Assembly: GCA_004352715.1 (NCBI GenBank)
Contig: SCFE01000015.1
Span: forward strand, 1,417,771-1,481,770
Reading direction: 5' to 3'
From: Hofstenia miamia
Taxonomy: Eukaryota > Xenacoelomorpha > Acoela
Length of the DNA stretch: 64,000 nt
Below, piece after piece: positions 23,001-34,030 of the stretch. Under the pieces are notes generated by a model. It was not told the origin of the DNA. It searched no databases and saw nothing but the letters and a program-made list of their open reading frames with translations. The translations under genes and the position numbers were made by a program. Each line of letters starts with the position of its first letter. Position 1 is the first letter of the stretch.

Positions 23001-26000
23001 TAGCTCACTCACTCAAACATGACAATATGGCAGGGGAGTACTTCATAATAGCAATGGCAATGGTGAACTTAGTTGGCGCAAGTGTTCTTATTCCATTGGA
23101 CATAGCGGTGGTTTGGCTAAGTGATTGCAATCAAGAAAGCCCGTCGCTGTTAAGATTCACTCTGATCATCGAGTGTTTGGATTTCATGTGTCTTTTAAAC
23201 ATTGCATTCGATAGATGGGTGTTGATCTGCTTTCCTCGATGTAAAATAATTACGCACCGTAGAGCTGTCATCATTTGCATCATACAACTGGTAATGTTTC
23301 AATGAAATTTATTAATTAAAACAAATTGAAATCCTAACTAATAATTTTATTTTATACATCAATGGGCGTTGTATTTTTTAAGAGTTGAGGAAAAAATCGA
23401 AAAATATGCTTTAAAGCAAATCAATAGCTGTTAAGAGCATACATCTAAAGAAGAGGATTTGTTTGATTTATTGAATTTTGTTAATTGAAAACAGTGGACG
23501 CCAAAAATACTTAAATTGCCGTGCTTGGATTTGTTTGTTTAAAGCAATTTAAGAAATATTATATAATTCAGCAAAGATATAGCAATTTTTTTAAATCTAA
23601 TAAGTTTTAAGATTTCTTTAAACTACTCTGTCATAAACATTAAAATATAGTCTAACCTAGTAGAAAAAACACCGAATAACTGCAGTTTACGGCAATAGTG
23701 ACAGTTATTTGTATTGCGCATATTGATTAATAGCTAAATAAGAGGTCGAAACGTAAGTAAAAAATATACTATTCTTTGAAAAACCAGTTAAATCTTTACT
23801 GTATCAAACAGTAGAAAAATATTTCATTTGTTTACAATCTAGATTATTCGGCAAGATGCTGAAACTAGGAAAAGTCGTGATGAAAATAACCAGCTTTGAC
23901 TAAACTCGTTTTCATTAATTAATCTAGGTCTGTGATATGCAGCTTTATGTTTTACATGTAATCTTAATATACTATGCCGCTAGTACTTGACACGTAAAGT
24001 TTACTTCATAAAATTTGATTCGCAAATTTTATATTAGGATTCGGCTATCCCGGAATTGGAAGGTCCACACATACCTACTTAAAATAAGAATACATATTCC
24101 GAATTCCGAATACACATACGTATTTCAAATGAAATTTTATGTGTGAGATACTGTAATTGAATGTGAAAATATAACTACAATTTTACTAATTAATTATAAA
24201 ACTTCATTTGAACACGAATTTTCCATTTCCGTTATTAGACGATCATAAGTGGGCACTTATGGAAATTGTTTAGATTTTAATTTGCGGTTCTTTTGCCACG
24301 AAAACAAAGTTAGAAGAGAACTTTGGAATTCATTTGATCTACTCAATCATCGACATAACGGTTCTTGTAATCATCTCGATTTTATACATCAATGTATACG
24401 TCCATGTTCATCGACAAGCAGAGAAAGCGCGCATTCGACGAAGGGAAACGCAAACGGTTAATGAACACACATTGCATTCCAAATAACAGAGAAATACTAT
24501 TGGGAACCCAAATTATAGACAAAATGCAATCTTTCCAAATTTTCACCCACCATTTCCCCCTTGCAGACATTTCAAGTTAAACTTCATAATTTTTCGTATT
24601 CCGTCTAAATTTGTAAATAGTAGGTGATGAGCTATCATTTTGGGTTATAATATTCCTTAGGGTGTTATTATGCCTAGAGAGAGACATGGGCAGGCTTTGG
24701 GACAAGGAATCGGAAAAAATGGGTCAAATTTAAAAATAAATGGATTATTTAGCAATAGTTATTTATAGAAAATATCCTGAAAAATATAACTTACATATTG
24801 AAATTTTATATTAGTATGATATACTCTTATAAAACTAAATCTAAGTTTTCCATTTCAGTTTGTAAATTATATAATAAATTTCAAACATGCTAAACACTCG
24901 TCTAGTAAACCGAAAAATTGTAAGCGTTTTTGGTAAGATTCATAAAATGAACCGAATGGCATTCAATTAAATGGGGCGGTAGTGTCGGGGCCCAAACTTT
25001 GGGTCCATGCCCATCTTTGATTATACCTAATGTACCTATATACATTAGAAAAAGAGTTAATTGTATAAATTCTTATTGAAATGTAAAATTCTTCCAAAGT
25101 ATTTTTTGAAAATATCTACCTAATTATATTTATTAAAATCCTTTTCATTTACTACATCTTAGCAAAATGTAGGCCCTCAGCAATTAAATCATGGATATTA
25201 CTTACTATTTCAGCAAATTGTCAGTAAGCATCAGCTAATGTGATACAAAATTTCCATAGTATAAACTTCCATTTTTACAAATAACCTCGAAAGAATGTAA
25301 TTCAATCACATATTTTTGATTCTAAATTGTGATAACTGCGCGTAATTTCTAAGATAAATAAAAATTGACACAAATAAATTCGTAAGAATTTTACACAAAA
25401 AAACTTTGCCAGCAGACTGATTTTTTTGTACAAGTTCAATTTAATAATTGGTAATAGAAATTAAGGTAATATTGAAGTATGCATTCCATTTCAGGATAGG
25501 AAGTGAATGGAAGTAAGTTACCTTCAATCGCAAGCAATTATTTTCCATTGTAAACAATAAAAACTTAGAAACCATTGTTCACAAATGAACGCAAATAGAA
25601 AGGAAAATAATACAAGAGTGAATTCCAGGGAAAACGAATTTGAAATAAAAATCTCTCAAAATGACAGTTACGACAACTTTCAATAATTCATATTCATGAA
25701 TAAATTATGAAAAACTCTTCGAATGCAATGTGTGATACAGTATTTGAATGCCGCGAAACCGATGTTATCCAACAATGAGCAACGACAAGATTGTCTTCTG
25801 CATAACCATCCCCCAAAAATCGCACAGAAAAAGATCGAGTTGGTGAAAACCCAAGTAGCGAAGACATTGGTGATAATCACCATCTGCTATGTGATCACGT
25901 TCGTACCAAACTGTGTGGTCAACTTCATCTTCTATATCAACATGAATATTCTAGTCGGCGTCAACTACATCACGGCACTTACAATCCGTTATCTCCAATT

Positions 26001-26115
26001 ACTCTACTACATCAATTTTGTAATCTCGCCCATCATTTACACGATCATGTGCCAGCGGTTTCGCGAAGATATTCGAGATTCGTTTAGAAAAGTGTTACGG
26101 GGATTAAATTTGTAG
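18956..26115 (+). CDS. Rhodopsin-class G-protein-coupled receptor, four exons, 341 aa
   Basis: A seven-helix plasma-membrane receptor that should couple an unknown extracellular ligand to a G protein. The exons 18956-19115, 22983-23290, 24274-24456 and 25741-26115 join in phase (1, 0, 0) to 341 codons plus TAG. Approximate layout: extracellular N-terminus 1-36 with N-glycosylation sites at N3 and N17; TM1 38-64 with G54-N55; TM2 72-99 with N82 at 2.50 and P91; TM3 109-137 ending D130-R131-W132; TM4 148-163; a very short second extracellular loop; TM5 175-200; a basic third loop (RQAEKARIRRRE) to about 250; TM6 257-285 with F271 and P273; TM7 296-319 with S313-P314-I-I-Y317; helix 8 FREDIRDSFRKVL. 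Odd points: D2.50 is Asn, S3.39 is Asp (D120), N7.49 is Ser, W6.48 is Phe, and the TM3-loop 2 disulfide cysteines are not evident. Exons 1-2 and the body of 4 are firm; the exon 3 ends and the exon 4 start rest on weak splice sites. No stop or frameshift lies inside the exons. Subfamily not recognised. Confidence 0.82.
19991..20056. repeat. (TA)n microsatellite with one undetermined base
   Basis: About 66 bases of almost pure TA with two ATG-type interruptions and an N at 20011. The true length may be misassembled. Confidence 0.9.
20540..20880 (+). pseudogene. Probable Tc1-like transposase C-terminal relic
   Basis: The frame beginning near 20613 reads VNILPLGMGSCPEINIIKNL, then W-L-K-R-K. 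This resembles the last catalytic block and the following NxIENLW-type signature of Tc1 transposases, and the following residues (WYQNVTQELRQNTL...) resemble the usual helical C-terminus. A run of 13 C (20707-20719) shifts the frame in the middle. No TIR was found. The match is a pattern judgement without a search, so it is tentative. Confidence 0.45.
22983..23290 (+). CDS. Receptor exon 2 (rest of TM1 to first half of TM4)
   Basis: Follows acceptor TTTAG at 22978-22982 and encodes residues 54-156. It holds NILVIIAHSL (end of TM1), TM2, the first extracellular loop with C102, TM3 with DRW, intracellular loop 2 and the start of TM4. It ends CAACTG|GTAATG in phase 0. Confidence 0.9.
23291..24273 (+). 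other. Receptor intron 2 (983 bp)
   Basis: Bounded by GTAATG and TTTAG. It might hide a small missing exon, because extracellular loop 2 is unusually short. A piece after TATATTAG at 24038 is briefly open, but no phase-consistent donor follows. Confidence 0.6.
24274..24456 (+). CDS. Receptor exon 3 (end of TM4, TM5, start of loop 3)
   Basis: The frame T-K-T-K-L-E-E-N-F then IHLIYSIIDITVLVIISILY is clearly TM5 followed by a basic intracellular start (HRQAEKARIRRRE). An in-frame TAG at 24271-24273 forces the exon to begin after it, and that TAG itself is the acceptor (TTGTTTAG|ATT). The donor chosen is ACG|GTTAAT at 24457, the only phase-0 option before the frame closes. Both sites are weak, so either boundary may be wrong. 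Confidence 0.65.
24457..25740 (+). other. Receptor intron 3 (1284 bp)
   Basis: Bounded by GTTAAT and ATACAG in the chosen model. It holds a GC-rich patch at 24960-25010 (GGGGCGGTAGTGTCGGGGCC) that looks like a transposon end but could not be paired. Confidence 0.55.
25741..26115 (+). CDS. Receptor exon 4 (loop 3, TM6, TM7, helix 8, stop)
   Basis: Encodes residues 218-341: the end of loop 3 (KIAQKKIELVKTQVAKT), TM6 with F271xP273, TM7 with SPIIY, and helix 8. The stop is TAG at 26113-26115. The frame is open only after a TGA near 25708, and ATACAG|TAT at 25740/25741 is the first usable phase-0 acceptor; its pyrimidine tract is poor. Confidence 0.8.
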   Translation, partial: YLNAAKPMLSNNEQRQDCLLHNHPPKIAQKKIELVKTQVAKTLVIITICYVITFVPNCVVNFIFYINMNILVGVNYITALTIRYLQLLYYINFVISPIIYTIMCQRFREDIRDSFRKVLRGLNL

Positions 26116-26156
26116 ACTCTAATTATTATGTAATTATGTTTTCTGTGTTGACATTA

Positions 26157-26162
26157 AATAAA
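26157..26162 (+). terminator. Polyadenylation signal AATAAA of the receptor gene
   Basis: AATAAA lies 41 bases downstream of the receptor stop codon, the expected place for a cleavage/polyadenylation signal in a short 3' UTR. Confidence 0.6.
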
Positions 26163-26699
26163 AAGCAGGAACGTTTTTTTGAAACCATAGATTAATTAAT
26201 TGTAATTTATAGTAAAATGCATAAAAATCCAAAAGTAATGTTTCAAAATTCAATTCATGCGCTGAGTAAATAATTGGTCAGTTTTTGGTTACTATGCATT
26301 CTCAGAATTAGCAATTTGAATCTGCTTGAAATTTAGGAAAATTGTATTTTTATTAGTAAAAATTAAAAGCTGGTTGTGGCCTGTTTGGCGGGTTGAGTTA
26401 AATATTTTGATCAGGTTACATCTTTGTTCGTTAGTGTTAATGCTTACTTCCAAATACGAAATTTGCAATGTCCAGATTATCTCTCAAATAAGGGGCCCAC
26501 ATTTAAGCAAAAAATGATGAGTTCTGTCTTTATTGCTATACTAGGTTCTGTGCTATAGCTACAATCACACAAAATTGCAATCAAATGCATACATCAAAAA
26601 TTGATATACATAAAAACTTCAATCAAAATGCAAATATTAGTGGCCAATAAATATCACCAATTCTAGAATAAAAATATTTATTTAAGACCAAATTCTACT
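26163..26699. other. Non-coding AT-rich DNA
   Basis: Nothing supportable seen. Confidence 0.5.
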
Positions 26700-27110
26700 A
26701 GGAATTTTTCAAAGTCTGTGATGACTTCACCAAAAAAATTTTAAACGAACGCTTGTAACTCACGAACTAATGAAAATATTTAAAATCTAAAACAATCACA
26801 AGATAGAGAATTTTCGACTTTAATTCGCGACCTGGGGCTATTCCGTCTAGGCGCGCTTTTCGAAGCCAGAAATTCTTGAACCTACGTCGCGACAACCTCT
26901 GACTTTTTGCACGGCGCGCCTGAAGAGGGCTCACACTATTGTTCCCCAAAAACAATATATTTGAGGTCAGTTGTTGTTTCCATGGACGTTGGACGGACTC
27001 ATTATCTCAACACTAGGTATGGAAAGAATTTGAATATTTTTGACGTTGGACGGACTCATTATCTCAACACTAGGTATGGAAAGAATTTGAATATTTTTGC
27101 AAAAATTAGA
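26700..27110 (-). repeat. Dispersed repeat, copy B
   Basis: Its reverse complement aligns with copies A (4750-4990) and C (36590-36890): the TTCAAATTCTTTCCATAC block, then GTGTTGAGATAATGAG, and at the other end TTAGTTCGTGAGTTACAAGC against TTAGTTCGTAAGCTATAAGT in copy C. Its middle (26820-26935) is GC-rich, with two GGCGCGCC-like words, and has decayed in C. It is the longest copy seen. Confidence 0.6.
26985..27098. repeat. Exact 57-bp tandem duplication inside repeat copy B
   Basis: The unit starting GACGTTGGACGGACTCATTA occurs at 26985-27041 and 27042-27098 with no difference that I can see. It is absent from copies A and C, so it arose after copy B was placed, or is an assembly slip. Confidence 0.9.
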
Positions 27111-27631
27111 CTTCTCATTTAAAAAATTCATGTTTGCATGAATTTCAAAAACAAGAATAAGTTTTAGCGCCAGTCATCATTGCATGAGCTGTCCCAACCC
27201 CATAGATGTGTCCAAGTAAAAAGCCTTCAATATTTATAAGCAGGCTTGGATAAAATGGTTCAAAAATGCGGACAAATTGATTTTTCACATAAAACATAAA
27301 AGTAAGGCCATTAAAAATAGGGTTAGAGAATTCTTTGCAAAACCACAAAATATAAAACGACTTATTACAGGAAAATTACTTTTAAATTTAAAATATTAAT
27401 ATTAGATTCGATGTCAATTCAACATTCGGAATTTCACTAGCTAGTAAACATATTTAGATATTTTTAATTTATCAATAAATTGTAAAGCCTTGGTAAAGGT
27501 TATTGGTGCACCACGATTTATGTTGTAGTGGTCTTGACTACAACAACCCAATCATTTCTTTAATTGTAAATTCATATACAAACATGTAAAATATGGAAGA
27601 CAAAAGATTACAAAAAACGCATTTCGCAGAC

Positions 27632-27670
27632 ATCCCATTACACTAATTAAAGTATGCATTGTAATGGGAT
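27632..27670. repeat. Perfect 11-bp hairpin
   Basis: ATCCCATTACA at 27632-27642 pairs exactly with TGTAATGGGAT at 27660-27670 around a 17-base loop. No element ends were found around it. Confidence 0.6.
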
Positions 27671-29297
27671 TTCGGCATATATCCTACTTCAATATTTTTG
27701 AAAGAATTTATACAGAAATCAAAATTTTCCACATTAAACTTTTATTCTATATTTTACATATAAATATTGACGAATGCAATTCAAAATTAGCTTCCAAACA
27801 TGCACTTTGAATTGATAATTAACGAATTAATCTTGGTAAATGAAATCAAAACTACACACGTAATAACTTTAAAAAGTTCCAAAATTTGGTTATAAAAGCA
27901 AATATAATTAACAAATCAAATTATATGGAACTAAATTGAATGAATGTACAGAAAATGAAAGTGGTGTACAGCAGCGCTCTACCGGACAAGATGACGCAAT
28001 AGAAGGACACCTATAAAAGTTAAATTCCATTATATTTTAAAATAATCGTATTTCCTGAAGCGTTAAATTTCATTTTTAATTAAGTAAATTATATTTTGAC
28101 ACCTTAAGAAGCATGGTAGATTTACTATGGCGCCTTCTTGCCGCAATTAACGACGATATGAGCATTTAAAACGGTTTGGATTACGGATGGGCACTTTTGA
28201 AATAGCTGAATCAACTCATAATTCCATTAAGAGAAAATTATCATATTTTTTACAAACTATTACTTTTAAGAGAAACAACTAAAATATATTTAAAAAGTAT
28301 ATTAAGAGTGAAATAATAGACTATGCACAACTAAACTAAATAGAGTTTTTGACCGTATTTCATATCAGACTAGGGGCGAATCCAGAACTATGACTCATAT
28401 TTGTATTTTTTAATAAATTGGGCATGACCTTTGCATACTACAGTAGGAAATAGCTACACATTTTTTAATTTCATTGAATATTATATTAAGAATAACATTG
28501 TCGGGAATACTAAAAATTACAATATTTTTGAGGTTTGATGTCACTTTACTCGCGTGGAATTGCAAGTTCTATTCCACGGATCAACATTCGCCTCTATATA
28601 TTTCACTATGGACACGAACGCCTTTGTAATTTTTCTTCAATCGGGGGGAGTCTGGACTAGAGAATGACAGTATGATTTTAACATAAACCCAAACCCGATG
28701 CCACCCGATCCGAAATTAAACGTTTATTAGTAATATTTCATTGCTTGCATCCCTCCCCAATCACGTTATTGTAATTCATTGGATATTACGTTTTGGATAT
28801 TTTTTGAATTGAGTAGTGAATATTAACTTTTTCATCAATCAAGCCAAGCTTTGTACCCAAAACCGACCCCAACAATTTGATATCAGAACTCGAGTACCCG
28901 ATGTCACTCTCTAGTCTGTTCCCCAGACTTTAAACTTTAACGGGCGGGCATAGAGAAGAAAAGATAAAAGTATTCTGTTTACTATATCTCAAAACGCAAT
29001 ATCTCTGTTTACAATTCTGTTTGCTATATCTGAAATCACAACTTTCCTATATCTCAAATCTACCACAGGTAAATTTAACAGCTGATAGTAATGTTTTTTA
29101 TTGGATCTGGAGTAACTTACAGCTATATAATGAAATCAAGCTCGGGCGGGCTCAGTGACGAACAGCGGGCGCGGCAGGCAAAACCCGGAAAAATCGGCAG
29201 CCCGCACATCACTGCCCTAGACCCCTTTAAATATGCGCCTGCATTGGATAATTCTGAAAATAACTTTAAATTATTTCACAAAAGCTAATAAAAGGCA
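27671..29297. other. Non-coding DNA with GC-rich repeat patches
   Basis: No supportable gene. Patches at 28360-28400, 28680-28960 and 29130-29215 are C/G-rich against an AT-rich background and look like decayed dispersed repeats (AACCCGATGCCACCCGATCC-type words). Confidence 0.4.
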
Positions 29298-30016
29298 AAC
29301 AAGTTTTGGAAATGCTCAGGAGTTACATCAAGTTCAAATTACAGCAATAAGAATAGGCAAAACTTTTTAATCCACAGGAGTTTAAACAAAAACTTCATGA
29401 AAATTTAAAATTGTTATTAAATAAATAATTGAATTTAAGTCGTTCTATGAAAGTGAATATCGTAGATAAGTTTTCGCTTCATTTTACTTAAATACACAAG
29501 CACGATAGAATTCTATTAACAAAGAGCACACGTGAATAATGCGCAAATGCGATAATGGGAAATGTATGTAAAAGTGAAAAATCTTTTTGAAAAGTTATCA
29601 TCCAAGTGGAAATATGCCCAGGGGAGCATCGAGAAATGAAATGGTATGGAGTGTCGCCACAAATCCTGATCTCTAACAAGTTTTGGAAATGCTCAGGAGT
29701 TACATCAAGTTCAAATTACAGCAATAAGAATAGGCAAAACTTTTTAATCCACAGGAGTTTAAACAAAAACTTCATGAAAATTTAAAATTGTTATTAAATA
29801 AATAATTGAATTTAAGTCGTTCTATGAAAGTGAATATCGTAGATAAGTTTTCGCTTCATTTTACTTAAATACACAAGCACGATAGAATTCTATTAACAAA
29901 GAGCACACGTGAATAATGCGCAAATGATGTATGTAAAAGTGAAAAATCTTTTTGAAAAGTTATCATCCAAGTGGAAATATGCCCAGGGGAGCATCGAGAC
30001 ACAAATCCTGATCTCT
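29298..30016. repeat. 377-bp tandem direct duplication with two small deletions in copy 2
   Basis: Copy 1 is 29298-29674 (377 bp) and copy 2 is 29675-30016 (342 bp). Both start AACAAGTTTTGGAAATGCTC and end CCTGATCTCT. Copy 2 lacks 12 bp (the region around CGATAATGGGAA of copy 1, about 29549) and about 23 bp (around ATGGTATGGAGTG, about 29640). I see no other differences, so the duplication is recent. It has no coding content. Confidence 0.92.
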
Positions 30017-33000
30017 AATTTCATGTAACTCCAATTCAATTCAAGAATGAATTCGAAATGAATATTAGAATTAAAGAAAAGTTCCAATTCACTTGAATAG
30101 TTAAATATTCCAAAACTTGGAGATAATAGAGTCAAAGCAACTTTACTGCATGCATAAATAACAACTATCTATAAACTAATTCACATGATTTACATTTGAA
30201 AGAAGCTTAAAAGCAAAATACTATTTAGAGAAAATATACAATTTTAAGAAATACCTTTAACTCACAATTGAAAAAAGAAAAAGATTTAAAATTCATTGAA
30301 AAAGATCTTTCAGGCGCGTTTATAAGGGGGCCGGCTTGCCAACCTCTCCCTTTTCAAAATATATTTTACACTATGAAATTGTGATTTTTCAAAAAATTTC
30401 TTCTCCCATGAAGAAAAGGCGTCTTAGAAAGTCCAGCTTTCATGACTATAAATATGTACTGCAAAGTTTTTGAAAAAACCTAAAAAATTATTGCACTTTT
30501 TGCAAAATGTCATGAGATTTTGGATAACATGCAAATATGTAATCGTTCGAAATTTGCTAGGACCGCGCCGGTTAAAAAATGTTCCATAAAATAGTATAAG
30601 AGATTAACATACACTTCTTTATAAATGTTCAAAAACACCCTCGAAATGATAGATCTTGAAAAAGTAATATTGGATGGAATTGTTAATGTTTGTATCGTTG
30701 TTTGAGGCTAATGATATGTCATCTGTAGAATTATTGGTAAATCTTTTGTTATTGTTATCCAATACAACCACATCAATAATAAACAACAATCTAATTTAGG
30801 AATTGAATTACTAAAATCCTCATTAAATAAAATAGTTCTGATTACGAGTAAATTAAATTATTTGTGAAGGCGGTATAATGTAATTGATTTAAAGGCAATG
30901 GCAGTGCTAACCTCAAGCCTAATTTACAATATTGAAACAAATCAAAAGAACCAGAACCTTCGGATTAGAAAATTAACTATGAACTACAAAGCCAATCAGG
31001 TATATGAGATTTAGATTTAGTAAACAATACAACACAACAAACAGGTTCATCCATATGAATAAAATTTACTCAAAAACCTTTTTCTATTTTATATTGAACT
31101 CGAGTTCTTCCAACTTTGGATTTGTGCCAACAGAATGGCGTAGATGCGCAATGTATTAAAATAGGATCATTTTAATGAACGAGTTTCTTACAACTTATAT
31201 TTTCTTAAAAATCACACTTATTTTGTTTTGAAAGACCTCAGAGATAATCCGATATAAAACACTGAAGTAAGATTCTAGGAATAACAAAAACAAGAACAAT
31301 TCAATCGCTCTCACAGACAGTGGATGCTTCTACATTAATCTCTAAAAGCTCAAAGTTATCATTTTAATGCAATAATTCAACCATGAATATGCGAAAATTG
31401 AGGCTTTGCGCTTAGGAAGGCTAAATAACGATTGGAGAGTTATCCTCCAATGGTCTTGCCAAAAATTAAATAATCAAGCAACTACTAAAGTTCAAATACT
31501 TTTGCTAAAACACTAAACATTTAATAAAATGTTAATCCTTTCAAATTAATTACTGCTATTGTGCAAAACTGGCCTCCATTCCATACAAAAGCAAGTGCTT
31601 CATAGAGACAATGGAACACAGTCTAAATTGACGGCAACTGACTCAATGCCATACTGAAATCGGTAGAGCACATTGTCTATTTCAGAGATATATGTACAGT
31701 CGGACCATCCGCAGCGATAGAAAAATTTGCAGTTTAGGGCTTAGACTCCAAATTATTAGCGACCGAAGAATCAATACAATGAAAGATATCTGATTTCTTT
31801 CCAACAATTTTTTTACTTCTTTCGAATATATCACGTACTACAAAAAATCGATTGTCTGTGCTTTTGATAAACCTCGGCCCCATGTTTCAATACTGTGCTG
31901 CAGATGGCCTGGCCGCATTTTAAGTAAGCCATGCCTTGATATGTCACTAAAAACTACAAATTTTGTGCAAAACCTTAACTTTTAAATACTTAAAATCTTT
32001 TCTTGTTTACAAATAGAAGTAATATGGAAGTTGAGCAAATGAAAATTTGCATACAAAGATATAGCCTAATGAATAATCGACAGTATACAGTCAATTGCAG
32101 GGTGAAAATTTATATCACAATGCAAGACAAATTACAACAAAAATCGATTGCGGCTTTGGAATTGATTATAATCGGCGTGGGATGCCTCTGTTGTCAGCAA
32201 GTAACAAAGACGCTATACATTTGTGTTTTGTCAAATCAATAGCCACTGATATTTCTACTACTGTTGATTCCAAAAGTATTCTTTCAGTAAAGTTAAGAAA
32301 TATTTTATTGCTTAATTTATCTGTTCTCTATTTTAAAACAAAATTTTCAGTGAAAATTTTGAAAAATTTTTTTTCCAGAATTATGCAAAACAAATAACGT
32401 TAGTATTTGAAAAGTATGCATCCAGAATCCTTTTCTGAGGGAAATTGCATAGTTTATGGCTCGGGAATGCCGAATATATCAATTTTAAATGCTTTAATCA
32501 AATTTACAAAGCCTCATGAACATTTTCATGAAATTATTTTAATATTGCATTACACTTGTTAATTCAAAATATATGTCGATATCAATCCCATGAACTACAG
32601 CCTAAACTTGTGACCTCGCACCGCAAATCACCAACACACATTACCTGCTTGCTATTTGCCTGACCTTGCTCACCTCTCGCAAAAATTTGACCTGGACAAA
32701 CAATGGTGAGATAACGAGGCTAGACTGCATACTGAAAAGTTAGTGAAACTTGGTTTTTTACTCGTAAGATTCATTTAAATGAATATTTATTGTCAATTTT
32801 GTATGATTATTGAGTCGCGCATAGACCGCGTGAGTCACAAAAATGACATTATAACAATATACTTTAGGTTGTTCATAAAAAACCAAATGTTTTCAAGTTA
32901 AGCAGTAACTTGGTGAACTTTTTACTTTCCAAAAAATAACATTTATAAATGGTTTTAGAAATGGACTAATGCTTTTACACTCCGAATTTCATGATCTAGC

Positions 33001-33198
33001 TTTGGTTAAATGTTTAAGTAAAAGCTCAGTAGTTTTTGAACAAACTGTGATACCTAAAACCAGCATGCTGTTTTAAAAGGCATTGGAATGAAACCTTTCA
33101 AAATATTGCTGACACAAGAGCAACTTCTAATGAATAATTTGTAGTGGTATGATAATTTCTATTTCTTCATGAGATGATACTGTTAGCAGTCTGCCTAA
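30017..33198. other. Non-coding AT-rich DNA
   Basis: No supportable gene. The two overlapping short frames at 32003-32397 are AT-rich and unrecognised. Confidence 0.45.
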
Positions 33199-33234
33199 AC
33201 TTACTGTAGGTGTGCGTATAGATGGGATTTGCAG

Positions 33235-33444
33235 CTAGCTTTGGATTTGACGCATTCGTCTTCAGAACTGAAAATAACTGCTGAAATGTTAACAGACCAT
33301 GTGATAACAAAACTACATCATATATGCGAAATGAAGCATCATTACATCATGTGCCAAGTGTCCAAAATGTTTTGTCAGCGCATTTCAATAGGAACTGAGA
33401 GATTAGAAGAGGTTATGGCCATCCTTGACAGTACCTCATTTGTT
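33235..33444 (+). CDS. Candidate internal exon of an unknown gene (210 nt, low confidence)
   Basis: The frame is open for 85 codons (33199-33453). Within it, an acceptor (GATTTGCAG|CTA) and a consensus donor (TTTGTT|GTGAGT) bracket 210 bases, exactly 70 codons in phase 0-0. The peptide is protein-like (LALDLTHSSSELKITAEMLT at its start) and rich in Cys and His in the middle (HHICEMKHHYIMC), but I recognise no family. No partner exon was found nearby. It may be a real exon of a gene with long introns, a transposon fragment, or chance. Confidence 0.25.
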
Positions 33445-33639
33445 GTGAGTTAGCTATTCAACGGAATGGAGGCCAAATTCAACAACTATTATGACCTCAC
33501 CTATCATATTGTTTTTTGCATAACTTTTCTATTAATTATTGTTTGCAGTTTTGAATAACAAATAACAATGTGTGTATTTCACGACTAAAGTTGTACAGAT
33601 TCTCCGAACATTCCATGATGTGAAGTGATTAATAGTTTT

Positions 33640-34030
33640 ATAAATGTCATCCTTTATGGATCACCCTGTACGCGCACAACCGTTTTCCACATTTATAAAA
33701 ACATTTCCTCCAATCCCATTAAGAAATTTGGAACTCATGAAACATAGGCACAATGATTGGTAAATGCGTGCTTGAATGCAATGTTGAAAATTTGTAATAA
33801 AGTGTGTTGCTGGCTTGATGTACATGAAAGGCTAATTAATTTTCATCAAAAATATTCCTATTTTTTTCAAAATTTTTCGAATGTTCTCCAAGCCTAATGT
33901 TCAGGTTTAAAGCTCAAGGGATCAACAAATGTTAACAGTTACTTGATATGTAGATCTACCTTGGGTACGCGAACACTGACTTAGCGCACGACACGCCTCA
34001 ATGGGACAGCTCCAGGTCGGGCTTTAGGAA
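33640..34030 (-). repeat. Old dispersed repeat, arm 1 (inverted relative to 35890-36270)
   Basis: Its reverse complement shares AAATTTTCAACATTGCATT and ATAAATGTGGAAAACGG with 36120-36260. A GCACGACACGCCTCAAT block at about 33988 also resembles GCACGGCACGTCTCAAT at about 35928, but in the opposite relative sense, so the family may carry its own inverted repeats. No coding content. Class unknown. Confidence 0.5.

Noticed and set aside
24038-24150. Open stretch after TATATTAG in receptor intron 2 that could supply a longer extracellular loop 2
   Set aside because: The long open frame is not in the phase needed, and the phase-0 frame stops after 14 codons without a credible donor.
25495-25512. 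Possible 18-nt microexon in receptor intron 3 between TTTCAG and GTAAGT
   Set aside because: In the required phase 0 it contains TGA, so it would truncate the receptor; the flanking signals are probably chance.
29298-30016. Regularly repeated DNA considered as CRISPR-like or satellite
   Set aside because: Only two copies of one 377-bp unit, with no spacers; it is a simple tandem duplication.
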